A DNA stretch of 14,847 nucleotides from Boseongicola sp. SB0662_bin_57 (GCA_009839535.1 VXPN01000012.1:1-14847), one strand, 5' to 3'; positions 7,465-14,847 are shown, counted from the stretch's first letter. Program-made: numbers and translations. Notes: generated by a model not told the origin, from the letters alone.

Positions 7465-8333
7465 AGGTCGCCCCCCTGGCTCCGGCCTTCGGCCTTCGCT
7501 TCGAAGGCGTCGATGTGCGGAGCATGTCGGACTCGGAACGCAGGGAGATCATCCGCGCCGGCAATTCGGCAGGCGTCGTTCACATCCCCGGACAGTCGCT
7601 GAGCGAAGAGGAGCAGCTCGAGTTCACCCGCCTTTACGGCCGCATCCGGGTCCTGCGTGTGAACCGCGCCCGGAATTCGCGGCGCCTGCCCGGCATCGTG
7701 GAGATTTCCAACGTCGACGCAGACGGCAACGTCGTGCCGCCCGGCAGCGACATGATCCGGTTCTCCAAGGGCAACATGATGTGGCACTCGGACTATTCCT
7801 ACACCGCGGACTGGGCCGCGCAGTCGATCCTCCATGCGTTGGAAGCGGTAAGCAAAGGGGGCGAGACGGAATGGGCCAGCACGGAGGCCGCCTATGACGC
7901 GCTGCCCGAGGTCGAGCAGGCGCGGCTGTCAAGGCTGACAGCGACGCACGACCGGTTCCATTCGCGCATCAAGAACGGCTTCACGGACTTCACCGAGGAA
8001 GACTACAGGCTGACGCCTCCGGTTCCGCATCCGTTGGTGACAACGCATCCGGTGACGGGCAGGAAGGCGCTGCTGCTCGGCAGCCACGTGAGCGCGATCG
8101 ACGGCATGAGCGAGACGGAGACGGAGGCGCTGGTGGCCGAGCTGACGGCGCATTGCTGTCAGCCGCAGTTCGTCTACAGCCATGTCTGGATGCCGGGAGA
8201 CATCATCGTCTGGGACAACCGCTCGACGCTCCATCGCGGGCGGCCCGCCGACCCGACCGAGCGCCGGGTGATGCGCCGGACGGCGGTGTTCGGGGAAGGC
8301 GTTGAAGGTCCCGAGGTCCAGGTGGTTGGCTGA
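7461..8333 (+). CDS. TauD/TfdA-family 2-oxoglutarate-dependent dioxygenase
   Basis: The 290-residue cytosolic enzyme keeps the iron facial triad: His109-Ser-Asp111 in MMWHSDYSY and His258 in DNRSTLHRGRP. Arg272/Arg273 in RRVMRRTAVFG are placed to bind 2-oxoglutarate. TfdA relatives hydroxylate the carbon next to an aryl ether so that the ether collapses; TauD relatives release sulfite from sulfonates. The operon context favours an ether or other oxidative cleavage role, but that is inference. It starts inside the last codons of the Rieske gene (ATGA overlap), implying translational coupling, with AGGAGG just upstream (7448-7453). Confidence 0.93.
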   Translation: MKVAPLAPAFGLRFEGVDVRSMSDSERREIIRAGNSAGVVHIPGQSLSEEEQLEFTRLYGRIRVLRVNRARNSRRLPGIVEISNVDADGNVVPPGSDMIRFSKGNMMWHSDYSYTADWAAQSILHALEAVSKGGETEWASTEAAYDALPEVEQARLSRLTATHDRFHSRIKNGFTDFTEEDYRLTPPVPHPLVTTHPVTGRKALLLGSHVSAIDGMSETETEALVAELTAHCCQPQFVYSHVWMPGDIIVWDNRSTLHRGRPADPTERRVMRRTAVFGEGVEGPEVQVVG

Positions 8334-8363
8334 ATGGTCGTTGATCGGCCTGGAGCGACGGCC

Positions 8364-9173
8364 ATGAGCTCTCTTGACGTCACCTTGCTGGGAACGGGCA
8401 CGCCCAACCCGAATCCCGACCGGGCCGGCGCGTCCTATCTGTTCCGGGCCGCCGATTTCCGGTTCATGATCGACTGCGGTCCAAGGGCGCTGCTTCGCCT
8501 GGGTCAGGCCGGCGCGAACGCCAGCGAAATCGACCACATGTTCTTTACCCACTACCACCTCGATCACTGGGCGGACTTCGGGCCATTCCTGGTCAATCGA
8601 TGGATGCGAGGAAGCCGGACCCCGTTGCGCGCCTACGGCCCCGCCGGGCTGCAAGAGCTTGTCAACAACGTCCTGGCATTGCATCGCCGCGACCTCGAAT
8701 ACCGAAGCAAGATACGTGCCGGGCCGCTGGACTTGCCCGAAGTCGTGGCGACCGAGATCGAAGAGGGATTCATCTTTGATCATCAAGGACTGACCGTTGC
8801 GCCGTTCAATGTCGCCCACTATCCGATCGGCCAGCCTTTCGGGTTCCGGGTAGAGGCGCGGGACTGCAAGATCGTTCTCTCCGGCGACACGTGCCCTAAC
8901 GAGAACCTGATCAGGAACGCGTTGGACGCGGATGTGCTGATCCATGAATGCGTCGATTACGATGCCTGGACCGCCATCGACATCGCGCGGGACCACATGC
9001 AGCATGCGCACACGCCGCCCGCCGAGCTGGGCCGCATCGCGACCGACGCCAGGGCCCGGCTTTGCGTAACGACACACATGCTGGCGGCGTCGCAGCCTGA
9101 GGAATTGCATCGCCAGATCCGGCAGGAATTTTCCGGCCCGCTGGTGATCGGTCAGGACCTGATGACATTGTAG
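8364..9173 (+). CDS. Metallo-beta-lactamase-fold hydrolase (RNase Z/ElaC-like)
   Basis: The 269-residue protein carries the two-metal motif THYHLDH (His63, His65, Asp67, His68). Further candidate metal ligands are His152, Asp175 in SGDT, and His238 in TTHML. LGTGTPNPNPDRAG at the N-terminus is typical of the RNase Z-like branch, which also includes small-molecule hydrolases such as arylsulfatases, phosphodiesterases and lactonases. Ending a catabolic operon, it more likely hydrolyses a pathway ester, lactone or thioester than tRNA. GGAG at 8352-8355 favours ATG 8364. An ATG at 8334 directly abutting the previous stop is the alternative and would add 10 residues. Confidence 0.9.
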   Translation: MSSLDVTLLGTGTPNPNPDRAGASYLFRAADFRFMIDCGPRALLRLGQAGANASEIDHMFFTHYHLDHWADFGPFLVNRWMRGSRTPLRAYGPAGLQELVNNVLALHRRDLEYRSKIRAGPLDLPEVVATEIEEGFIFDHQGLTVAPFNVAHYPIGQPFGFRVEARDCKIVLSGDTCPNENLIRNALDADVLIHECVDYDAWTAIDIARDHMQHAHTPPAELGRIATDARARLCVTTHMLAASQPEELHRQIRQEFSGPLVIGQDLMTL

Positions 9174-9379
9174 GCCCCTTCGGCAGGATTCATGTTTGCC
9201 GCCCCTTCTCCGATCATGTTGACGGCCGAGTCGGCGTTGCCGGGCATCGCCATCAAGCCGACGGCGCGAGAGACTGTGTTGACGCCGACACGGGTCGCAT
9301 TGAGCACTTCCGGGTCGGCCGCATCCGAAATGCCGAACCGCATGGATCGCATCTCAATGACGTACGCGGCCGGATGCAT
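9152..9379 (-). CDS. Possible 75-residue protein or gene remnant, function unknown
   Basis: A minus-strand frame from ATG 9379 encodes MHPAAYVIEMRSMRFG... and AATRV-type text continuing as NTVSRAVGLMAMPGNADSAV and ending GAYNVIRS. Composition is protein-like with mostly G/C-ending codons, unlike the arginine/proline-rich readings nearby. The last 22 bases overlap the 3' end of the convergent MBL gene. No clear ribosome-binding site precedes the ATG, and the frame is open further upstream with low-quality text, so it could be the 3' remnant of a larger gene. I do not recognise the family. Confidence 0.3.
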   Translation of the reverse strand: MHPAAYVIEMRSMRFGISDAADPEVLNATRVGVNTVSRAVGLMAMPGNADSAVNMIGEGAANMNPAEGAYNVIRS

Positions 9380-10178
9380 CAGAAAGGCTTTCTGCGGCAG
9401 CCTCAACCCGCCGCGCCTCTCGCCCCGGGACCGCTCGCTGCCAACCTTGGAGCAGCAAGCCTGCCCGCGGTTGCGGAACCGGCCGAGGACAACCTGCTGC
9501 CGACGCCGCTTGCAGATGAACAGACGTCCCGTCGCTTGCGCGATCCTTCTTGAGAGCGGGAAGACCCGGACGCGAAAATGCCTGACAATGCACGGGAGTT
9601 CGGTCCCTGTGAGCGGCTCGTTCCGGCGCGTTGCCGCGGGTCTTTGCCGAACCCTGCCCTGCGCAGCCTCGCTCTTTCCTTCGATGCCGGATGCGCGCCT
9701 TTGGCGCGGACCGTCCGCTGCGGCTGCACGGGACACGAGACGCACGTCAGGAGCATCACGATTGGAGCCGTATGATGGAAAGAGGACCGTTTCTGGCAAA
9801 TCCGCGGTGAACCGCCGAAATCCCGCCGCTTCAAGCTGCCGCTGACAGAGGCGTCTCGATCGCCAGTTACGATGAAGGCCTCGGTGCCGGGGCGCCTTTC
9901 GTACAGGTCCGGCCGTGGAAATCAGGATCGAATCCGCTCACTGCTCGACGCACGCGCAGGACCTCGGAGCCCAACGTGCCGCCCTGTGAGGCTGGGCGTG
10001 GCGGAGGACCGGACATGCACGGACCATGGGCTGCCCGGGGCGACACGGACCCGGCCTCGTCCAGGCGCTTGTCGCCCTTCACCAACCCGTATCCACGGAA
10101 CTTCGTCGTCGGAAAGAGGAACAACGCACAAGGACCGGCCGCGCCTGCATCTCGCCGTTCGCTCAATACGTGGGACCG
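9380..10178. other. Convergent intergenic stretch without a recognisable gene
   Basis: About 800 bp between the small minus-strand frame and the permease stop. Open frames exist on both strands (for example minus 9403-9834 and 9867-10166), but their products are rich in Arg, Pro, Ser and Gly, show no motif I know, and look like by-products of high GC. A short inverted repeat CAGAAAGGCTTTCTG lies at 9380-9394. I found no clear hairpin-plus-T-run terminator for either converging operon. It may hold decayed genes. Confidence 0.5.
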
Positions 10179-11192
10179 TCATCTCTGCATGTTCCGCGTC
10201 CTGACCAGCAACATGAACACGAATGCGGAACCGATCGAGGTGGTCACGATCCCCACCGGCAACTCCTGCGGTGCAAGGAGAATCCTGCACAGCATGTCCG
10301 AGACAGTAAGCAACACGGCGCCCACGATGGCTGCCGTTGGCAGAAGCTGGCGGTGCAACGGCCCCGCAATGCCGCGAGCAAGGTGCGGCACCATCAAGCC
10401 CACAAAGCCGATCACGCCAGCCACAGACACGAACGCGGCCGTGGCCAGCGCGGCAATGAAGAACATGGTGAACCGCAACCCCTGCACCGGCACCCCAAGG
10501 GTCGATGCCGTGAGATCGCCGGTCAGGAGCGCGTCCAGCCATCGGCTGCGATAAAGGGAATAGGCAAGGATCAGCGCCAATCCGGTGCAGACCAGCGGAA
10601 AGGTTTCCCATCGGGCCAGGCCGAGGCCGCCCAACATCCAGAAAATCGCCGAATGCGCGGCGCGGCTGTCACCCGCGAAAATGAGATAGTTGGTGACCGC
10701 AGCGAAGAGGAATGACACTGCCAGTCCGGCCAGGATCAGCTTCTCCGGTGCGCTGGTTCGCAGACCGTGGACCAACCCCAGCACAATGCCCGAGGCGACG
10801 AGGCCACCGCAGAACGCCGCCAGCGGGAGTGTCCAGACGCCCAGAATGTCGCCTGTCACCGTGATGACGAAGACAGCGCCCGCAGCCGCGCCCGATGACA
10901 GCCCGAACAGGAACGGATCGGCCAGGTCGTTGCGTGTGGTTGTCTGCAGAACCACGCCGACGACGCCAAGCCCGGCACCGATCACGGCTGCAAAGAGCGC
11001 GCGCGGCAAGCGCAGGTCGAACACGATCCGATGCAGCGGAGACACGTCGCCCTCAACAAGTCCGCTGTGCAGGGCAATGGCCTCAACAACGTCGGAAAGC
11101 GGGATCTGCGTCGTGCCATAAAGCGTCGACGCCAGCAAGAGGGCGGCCAGAACAGCCGCCCCCGCGAAGTTCGCCGAACCCGACAAGGCCAA
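10179..11192 (-). CDS. FecCD/BtuC-family ABC transporter permease
   Basis: The 337-residue integral membrane protein has about 9-10 hydrophobic segments. Family motifs are RLPRALFAAVIGAGLGVVGVVLQTTTRNDLADPFLFGLSSGA near 60-105 (split here by the long hydrophobic run) and GVIGFVGLMVPHLAR near 265-280, the region that contacts the ATPase. It would form a homodimeric channel for siderophore, cobalamin, heme or metallophore uptake. The start codon is TTG at 11192, one base after the stop of the binding-protein gene. An in-frame TGA just upstream rules out a longer version. It is the last gene of the minus-strand operon ATPase-binding protein-permease. Confidence 0.93.
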   Translation of the reverse strand: MALSGSANFAGAAVLAALLLASTLYGTTQIPLSDVVEAIALHSGLVEGDVSPLHRIVFDLRLPRALFAAVIGAGLGVVGVVLQTTTRNDLADPFLFGLSSGAAAGAVFVITVTGDILGVWTLPLAAFCGGLVASGIVLGLVHGLRTSAPEKLILAGLAVSFLFAAVTNYLIFAGDSRAAHSAIFWMLGGLGLARWETFPLVCTGLALILAYSLYRSRWLDALLTGDLTASTLGVPVQGLRFTMFFIAALATAAFVSVAGVIGFVGLMVPHLARGIAGPLHRQLLPTAAIVGAVLLTVSDMLCRILLAPQELPVGIVTTSIGSAFVFMLLVRTRNMQR

Positions 11193-11193
11193 G

Positions 11194-12144
11194 TCAGTTC
11201 AATCCTGGATGCATCGCTTGCGCCATCCTTGTGATGGCGCGAATGTTTGCCGGGCCAGGTGTCAGCTCTTCATACCGCAGGCCGATCCAGCGTTCGTTCC
11301 TGACCGCGTCGGTCTGGGACATCACCGGGTGCTCCTGCAGGAACCTGAAGGTGTCGGCCGCGCCGTTTCCTGTCTGATAGTCGAGCAGCACCAGAAACTC
11401 CGGATTGGCCGCGGCCACCGCCTCCCATGAAGTGCGGCCCCAGCTCGTGTCGAGATCATGGGTGACGTTCACGCCGCCCGCAGCTGCAATCATCGCATCG
11501 GGAATGGCAAACTTGCCTGCGGTGAAGGGCGCGTCGGCGGGCCCGTCCAGCAGGAAGACGCGGAGCCTTTCCAGGTCCGCGGTCCGCGTTTCGATGGCGG
11601 CGAGTTCCGCCTTCCAGCCGGACACAAGCGCTTCGGCCCGGTCCCCAACCTGCATGACCTTGCCAAGGCGCAGGACGTCGTCAAACAACAGGTCCATGCT
11701 GGCGACGGGGCGATCCTTGTCGAGATGCACGCAGCTTTCAGTCAGGACCAAGGTCTTGATGCCGAAAGGCGCAAGCGTGTCGGGCGTGACATCGCCGCCG
11801 GGGCGCATGCCGTAGTACCATCCGGCAAAGAACAGGTCCGGTTCCACTGAAACCAGGTTCTCGATGGTCGGATACTTTGGCGCCAGTTCAGGTATGTCGC
11901 CGCGCAGCTCGTCGAAGTCAGGGCTGGTCTTGTACCAGCCGGTGATGCCCGTCAGGCCGACAATCCTGTCCTGCAGTCCCAGCGCGAAGGCCATGTCGGT
12001 CATGTTCATGTCGTGCACGACAATCCGCTCGGGCGCGGCATCGAAGACCAGCGGATCGCCGCAATTGTCGACGGTGATGCCGTTGGCGGCGGCGCCGCTG
12101 GCAAGGGCGGCAGCCAAGCTTGCCGGCAAGAGGTATCGCATCAT
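11194..12144 (-). CDS. ABC transporter periplasmic binding protein (FecB/BtuF-like)
   Basis: The 316-residue protein starts with a signal peptide (MMRYLLPASLAAALASGAAA, cleavage near residue 20). The two-lobed, helical-backbone pattern follows: PERIVVHDMNMTDMAFALGLQDRIVGL at the start of lobe one (38-64) and ENLVSVEPDLFFAGWYY near 95-111. A linking helix and a second lobe with TSWEAVAAANPEFLVLLDYQTG come after. Two cysteines (28 and 138) may form a disulfide. There is no lipobox. Relatives bind siderophores, heme, cobalamin or other metal complexes; ligand is not clear here. It overlaps the ATPase stop (ATGA), and AAGGA lies before the ATG. The neighbouring zur-like and COG0523 genes suggest a zinc-linked ligand, which is inference. 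Confidence 0.92.
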   Translation of the reverse strand: MMRYLLPASLAAALASGAAANGITVDNCGDPLVFDAAPERIVVHDMNMTDMAFALGLQDRIVGLTGITGWYKTSPDFDELRGDIPELAPKYPTIENLVSVEPDLFFAGWYYGMRPGGDVTPDTLAPFGIKTLVLTESCVHLDKDRPVASMDLLFDDVLRLGKVMQVGDRAEALVSGWKAELAAIETRTADLERLRVFLLDGPADAPFTAGKFAIPDAMIAAAGGVNVTHDLDTSWGRTSWEAVAAANPEFLVLLDYQTGNGAADTFRFLQEHPVMSQTDAVRNERWIGLRYEELTPGPANIRAITRMAQAMHPGLN

Positions 12145-12941
12145 GGGATGTTCCTTTCCATTAAGGTTTCGTTCCTTCGGATGTCCAGCGCGGGGATCAG
12201 GCGACCCTGATGTGCAAAGTGCAGGTAGGTGACACCGAAAATGTCATGGACACGGTCGGGCGTGAGCACCTCGTTGACCGGGCCGAACCCGGCGAGCCGG
12301 GTTGCGTTGATCAGGGCGACATGGCTGGCAAACTCGGGGATCATCACAAGGTCGTGGACGATCATCACCACGGTGATGCCCAGTTCGGCAACCAATGACA
12401 GCATGCGGCCCTTGGCATCCGGATCGAGGTGGTTGGTGGGCTCGTCCAGAAACAGGAGCGACGGGTTCTGCGCCAAGGCCCGCGCGATGTGCGCCCGCTG
12501 GCGTTCGCCGCCCGACAGCACGGCCATCCGCGTTTCGGCCAGGTCTGTGAGGCTCGTGATGCGCAGGATTCGGTCCATGTCGTCCGCATGCGCCTGGCTG
12601 GACCGGTCCGCCTGGATCGGGATTTGCCCCAAGGCCACGTAGTCGCGCAGCAAGAGCCGCCCGTCGGGCTGCTCCTGCTGGCTGACAACGGCGATCATGC
12701 GGGCGCGCTCAGTGGCGGAAAGCTGTTTCAGATTGCGCCCGCCGATCAACACATTACCCCGAGTCGGCGCTTCGGAGCCGCTCAAGAGCCGAAGGAGCGT
12801 GGTTTTCCCTGCGCCGTTCGGTCCGGCGATGGCAAGAACGGTTCCCTCGTCCACGCTGAAGGACACGTCCTGCACCAGCGCGGCGCCGTTTGCCGCATCA
12901 TAGCGCAGCCTTTCGGCGACAAGGAACGGCTGCTCGGTCAA
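12141..12941 (-). CDS. FecE/BtuD-family ABC transporter ATP-binding protein
   Basis: Read from TTG 12941, the 266-residue ATPase has Walker A GPNGAGKTT (40-48), Q-loop VVSQQEQ (85-91), signature LSGGERQ (142-148), Walker B LLFLDE (162-167) and H-loop His196. It would energise import through the adjacent permease. The frame is open upstream to a GTG at 13172. I chose TTG 12941 because the domain begins there, GAGGGG precedes it, and the upstream codons (many CTT, TCA, GCA, AGA) do not look like this genome's coding style. TTG 13034 has a better ribosome-binding site (AGGGAGGT) and is a real alternative, adding 31 residues. It is the first gene of the operon. Confidence 0.9.
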   Translation of the reverse strand: MTEQPFLVAERLRYDAANGAALVQDVSFSVDEGTVLAIAGPNGAGKTTLLRLLSGSEAPTRGNVLIGGRNLKQLSATERARMIAVVSQQEQPDGRLLLRDYVALGQIPIQADRSSQAHADDMDRILRITSLTDLAETRMAVLSGGERQRAHIARALAQNPSLLFLDEPTNHLDPDAKGRMLSLVAELGITVVMIVHDLVMIPEFASHVALINATRLAGFGPVNEVLTPDRVHDIFGVTYLHFAHQGRLIPALDIRRNETLMERNIP

Positions 12942-13524
12942 CTGCCCCTCGTCCGCATCGCGGACACGGCGACCGCTTCTAGCGGGCGCGCGGTCCGCAT
13001 CCTGTGCTGACTCAAGCGTGGCAAGGTCTTTCAAGAGCAGGACCTCCCTTGTCGAGCCGTGCGCCAATGACTTGCGTTCAGGTTCGGACGATGCATGCGG
13101 ACATCTCTTCAGTTTTGGTGACGAGGCCGAATGAGCTTCCGGGTTGGGGCAGGCGCCCAAGGATTCGCTCACGCAGGGGAAAGGGCCGCGCCTCGCGCCG
13201 CAGAATCCCTTCCGGCGCGGCGAGACAGGGAGGGTTCAAGTCCTTGAGCGCCTCGACGCGACCCGGTTCGGCAGCATCCAGGTCGCCAAACATGTACGAG
13301 AAGCGGCCGCTGACGCTGAGTGACGCGACGCATGAGCGCTTGCACTGGCTCATGCACCGCAGGCCTCGCTGTCCGAACTCGTGATGCTGCCCCGCTCCAC
13401 TGCAACACAAGATCGTCTGGGCGAGACGTGAGCCTCCACGGACGTTCCTCTGAACGACTTCATTGCCGTCTCCGCAAGTCATGCAGAACGATTGGATCGG
13501 ATGGTAGCGGTTCATGTCGATTTG
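12942..13524. other. Long gap between the ABC operon and the Zur-box promoter
   Basis: About 580 bp between the ATPase start and the divergent promoter. A minus-strand frame 13078-13515 (145 codons, Cys-rich start, then SGRFSYMFGDLDAAEPGRVE) is open but unrecognised and has no good ribosome-binding site. If the ABC operon starts at the Zur box, this stretch is an unusually long leader. I saw no cobalamin-riboswitch B12 box and no complete tRNA. Confidence 0.4.
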
Positions 13525-13553
13525 TTGTTATGTTATAGCATTGCCTTTAATAT
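13525..13553 (+). promoter_or_regulatory. Candidate sigma-70-type promoter for zur
   Basis: TTGTTA (13525-13530) and TAATAT (13548-13553) are separated by 17 bases, a good -35/-10 pair in an AT-rich island within otherwise GC-rich DNA. The -10 ends 48 bases before the zur start. The Zur-box-like palindrome occupies the spacer, the expected place for repression. Confidence 0.55.
13527..13544. promoter_or_regulatory. Zur-box-like palindrome
   Basis: GTTATGTTATAGCATTGC is an imperfect 18-bp palindrome; 12 of 18 positions equal its reverse complement. Its core ATGTTATAGCAT is close to the ATGTTATAACAT core known for alphaproteobacterial Zur sites. It lies upstream of a Zur-like gene and between it and a divergent metal-type ABC operon, so it probably controls zur-cobW and perhaps the ABC genes. 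Confidence 0.6.
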
Positions 13554-13601
13554 CTTGATCGGCTAGAAGCGTCAAGAGCGCTGATGATCAGGAGGTGCAA
13601 A

Positions 13602-14006
13602 ATGCCGCAGGAACGAACTCGCATGACCCATGCCGAAAGGGTGCTAGAGTTTCTGAGGCGCAAGGGGCGCCCGCTTTCCGCCTATGAGATTCTGGAAGCT
13701 CTCCGCGGAGACGGCGTGACCGCGGCGACGACCGTGTACAGGGCATTGGCCAAGTTGCCTGAGGCCGGCCACGTGCACCGGATCGAGTCCTTGAACGCCT
13801 GGATTGCATGCCGCGAACCGCATCATGTGGAGACCCCGGTCTTTGAGATCTGCGATGGCTGCAGCAACGTCACGGAGCATGTGGCTTCGCATCCTGCCCG
13901 CGACATCGCAGCCCTGTCCACGGACTCGGGCTTCGCGCCCGACCACTCGGTCATCGAGATTCACGACCGCTGCAACAACTGCGGGCCAACCGTACAAAGC
14001 ACTTGA
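13602..14006 (+). CDS. zur: Fur-family transcriptional regulator, Zur-like
   Basis: The 134-residue protein has the Fur winged helix (residues 8-65, recognition region TVYRALAKLPEAGHVHRI at 44-61). A dimerisation/metal domain follows with Cys84-x-x-Cys87 (CDGC) and Cys124-x-x-Cys127 (CNNC), the structural zinc site. Candidate sensory ligands include Cys70, His74/75, His115 and His121. The missing Fur-type HHDH iron motif and the short basic C-terminus favour Zur over Fur. AGGAGGT at 13590-13596 sets ATG 13602 as start; an ATG at 13584 precedes that site and is rejected. It likely represses itself, the GTPase gene and possibly the divergent ABC operon when zinc is plentiful. Confidence 0.88.
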   Translation: MPQERTRMTHAERVLEFLRRKGRPLSAYEILEALRGDGVTAATTVYRALAKLPEAGHVHRIESLNAWIACREPHHVETPVFEICDGCSNVTEHVASHPARDIAALSTDSGFAPDHSVIEIHDRCNNCGPTVQST

Positions 14007-14017
14007 AAGGACCAAAG

Positions 14018-14847
14018 ATGGATCAACCGGCACAAGTTCCCGTCACCGTGCTCACAGGCTTCCTCGGTGCCGGCAAGACGACGCTCCTGAATCGCATCCT
14101 CACGGAGCGCCATGGCAAACGCTACGCAGTCATCGTCAACGAGTTTGGCGAGGAAGGCATCGACAACGATCTTGTCGTCGATGCCGACGAGGAAGTGTTC
14201 GAGATGAACAACGGCTGCATATGCTGCACCGTCCGCGGCGACCTGATCCGGATCCTGAGCGGCTTGATGAAGCGCGGAGACCAGTTTGACGCCATCATCG
14301 TCGAAACCACCGGCCTTGCCGATCCGGCCCCAGTGGCGCAGACCTTCTTCGTCGACCAGGATGTCGCCGACCGCACGCGGCTCGATGCCATTGTCACCGT
14401 TGCGGATGCCGTCCATCTCGACGCGCAGCTTGGCGAGCATCACGAAGCGGAGGAACAAGTGGCCTTTGCGGATGTTGTTCTGCTCAACAAGACCGATCTC
14501 GTGGAATCCGATGGGCTTGATCGGGTCGAGGCGCGGATCCGCAAGATCAATCCTTATGCGAAGATCATCCGAACCACGCGCTGCGCGGCGCCGCTGAACG
14601 AAGTTGTCGGGCTGAACGCGTTCAGTCTCGGCCGCGTCCTGGAGGTGGAACCCGATTTCCTGATCTCCGACCACGATCACGAACACGACGATGACGTCAC
14701 CAGCGTCTCGTTTGTCTCCGAAACGCCGCTTGATCTCGACAAGTTCCAGGATTGGTTCGGCAATCTTCTGCAGCGGCGCGGTCAGGACATATTGCGCTCG
14801 AAGGGCATCCTGGACTTTTCCGGGCATGGCGACCGTTACGTCTTCCA
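14018..14847 (+). CDS. COG0523 GTPase (CobW/ZNG1-type metallochaperone), cut by the right edge
   Basis: The first 276 residues are present; the C-terminus lies beyond the window. Visible are Walker A GFLGAGKTT (14-22), the metal-binding CICC motif (Cys67, Cys69, Cys70), the Walker B-like ETTG (96-99), guanine-specificity NKTD (157-160), and a His/Asp-rich linker HDHEHDDD (219-226). The family includes CobW, YjiA, ZigA and ZNG1, which use GTP to deliver Zn2+ or Co2+ to client enzymes in the cytosol. Starting 11 bases after zur and placed behind a Zur-box-like site, it is most likely the zinc-starvation type (ZigA/YciC/ZNG1) rather than a cobalamin-synthesis CobW. Confidence 0.93.
   Translation, partial: MDQPAQVPVTVLTGFLGAGKTTLLNRILTERHGKRYAVIVNEFGEEGIDNDLVVDADEEVFEMNNGCICCTVRGDLIRILSGLMKRGDQFDAIIVETTGLADPAPVAQTFFVDQDVADRTRLDAIVTVADAVHLDAQLGEHHEAEEQVAFADVVLLNKTDLVESDGLDRVEARIRKINPYAKIIRTTRCAAPLNEVVGLNAFSLGRVLEVEPDFLISDHDHEHDDDVTSVSFVSETPLDLDKFQDWFGNLLQRRGQDILRSKGILDFSGHGDRYVF

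Noticed and set aside
9380..9394. CAGAAAGGCTTTCTG as a terminator for the catabolic operon
   Set aside because: The one-base centre cannot form a hairpin loop without opening the stem, and no T-run follows; it is also about 200 bp past the stop.
9403..9834. Minus-strand open frame of 143 codons
   Set aside because: Arg/Ser/Gly-rich text with no motif and competing open frames on both strands; looks like a high-GC by-product.
13232..13243. GGGTTCAAGTCC resembles a tRNA T-arm on the plus strand
   Set aside because: The T-stem pairs at only 4 of 5 positions, and no D-arm consensus or anticodon arm could be placed upstream at a proper distance, even allowing a long variable arm.
13078..13515. 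Minus-strand open frame of 145 codons
   Set aside because: No recognisable family, atypical composition and no good ribosome-binding site; kept only as part of the gap description.
12942..13583. Possible cobalamin riboswitch ahead of the Btu-like ABC operon
   Set aside because: No B12 box or related conserved blocks seen on the minus strand.

Overview
The window looks like a chromosomal stretch of a GC-rich alphaproteobacterium, probably a marine or soil Rhodobacterales/Roseobacter-type organism. This rests on general impression: strong G/C preference at third codon positions, a tripartite TRAP transporter beside an aryl-ether-type catabolic operon, and an alphaproteobacterial-style Zur box. 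Species cannot be fixed from the sequence alone. No IS elements, CRISPR arrays, rRNA or convincing tRNA genes were seen.

Left region (1-1628, minus strand). A RidA/YjgF-family protein is followed 64 bp downstream by a long gene, cut by the left edge, for a protein with an N-terminal helix-turn-helix-like segment and a C-terminal part that resembles a SAM-dependent methyltransferase. A paired TGCCCA motif lies just before that gene. A near-copy (18 of 22 bases) with an extra perfect dyad lies between ridA and the divergent catabolic operon, so one regulator probably links the two transcription units.

Central operon (1783-9173, plus strand). In order: a LigM/DesA-like GcvT-fold demethylase with about 200 residues missing from its middle; a TRAP transporter (substrate-binding protein, small and large permease subunits); a glutathione S-transferase with LigF-like layout; a VanA-like Rieske oxygenase; a TauD/TfdA-family 2-oxoglutarate dioxygenase; and a metallo-beta-lactamase-fold hydrolase. 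Stops and starts overlap or nearly touch from dctQ onward. Four of these families are known in other organisms to break aryl ethers by different chemistry, so uptake and catabolism of a methoxylated or ether-linked aromatic acid is the best inference. The substrate is not determinable here. A perfect 16-bp hairpin sits at the start of dctQ.

Convergent gap (9174-10178). About 1 kb without a recognisable gene, apart from a 75-codon minus-strand reading frame with protein-like composition.

Right region (10179-14847). A minus-strand Fec/Btu-type ABC importer (ATPase, binding protein, permease) diverges from a plus-strand zur-like regulator and a COG0523 (CobW/ZNG1-type) GTPase that is cut by the right edge. 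A Zur-box-like palindrome lies inside a good promoter just upstream of zur. Together this suggests a zinc-responsive metal or metallophore uptake locus. About 580 bp without a clear gene separates the ATPase start from the Zur box.
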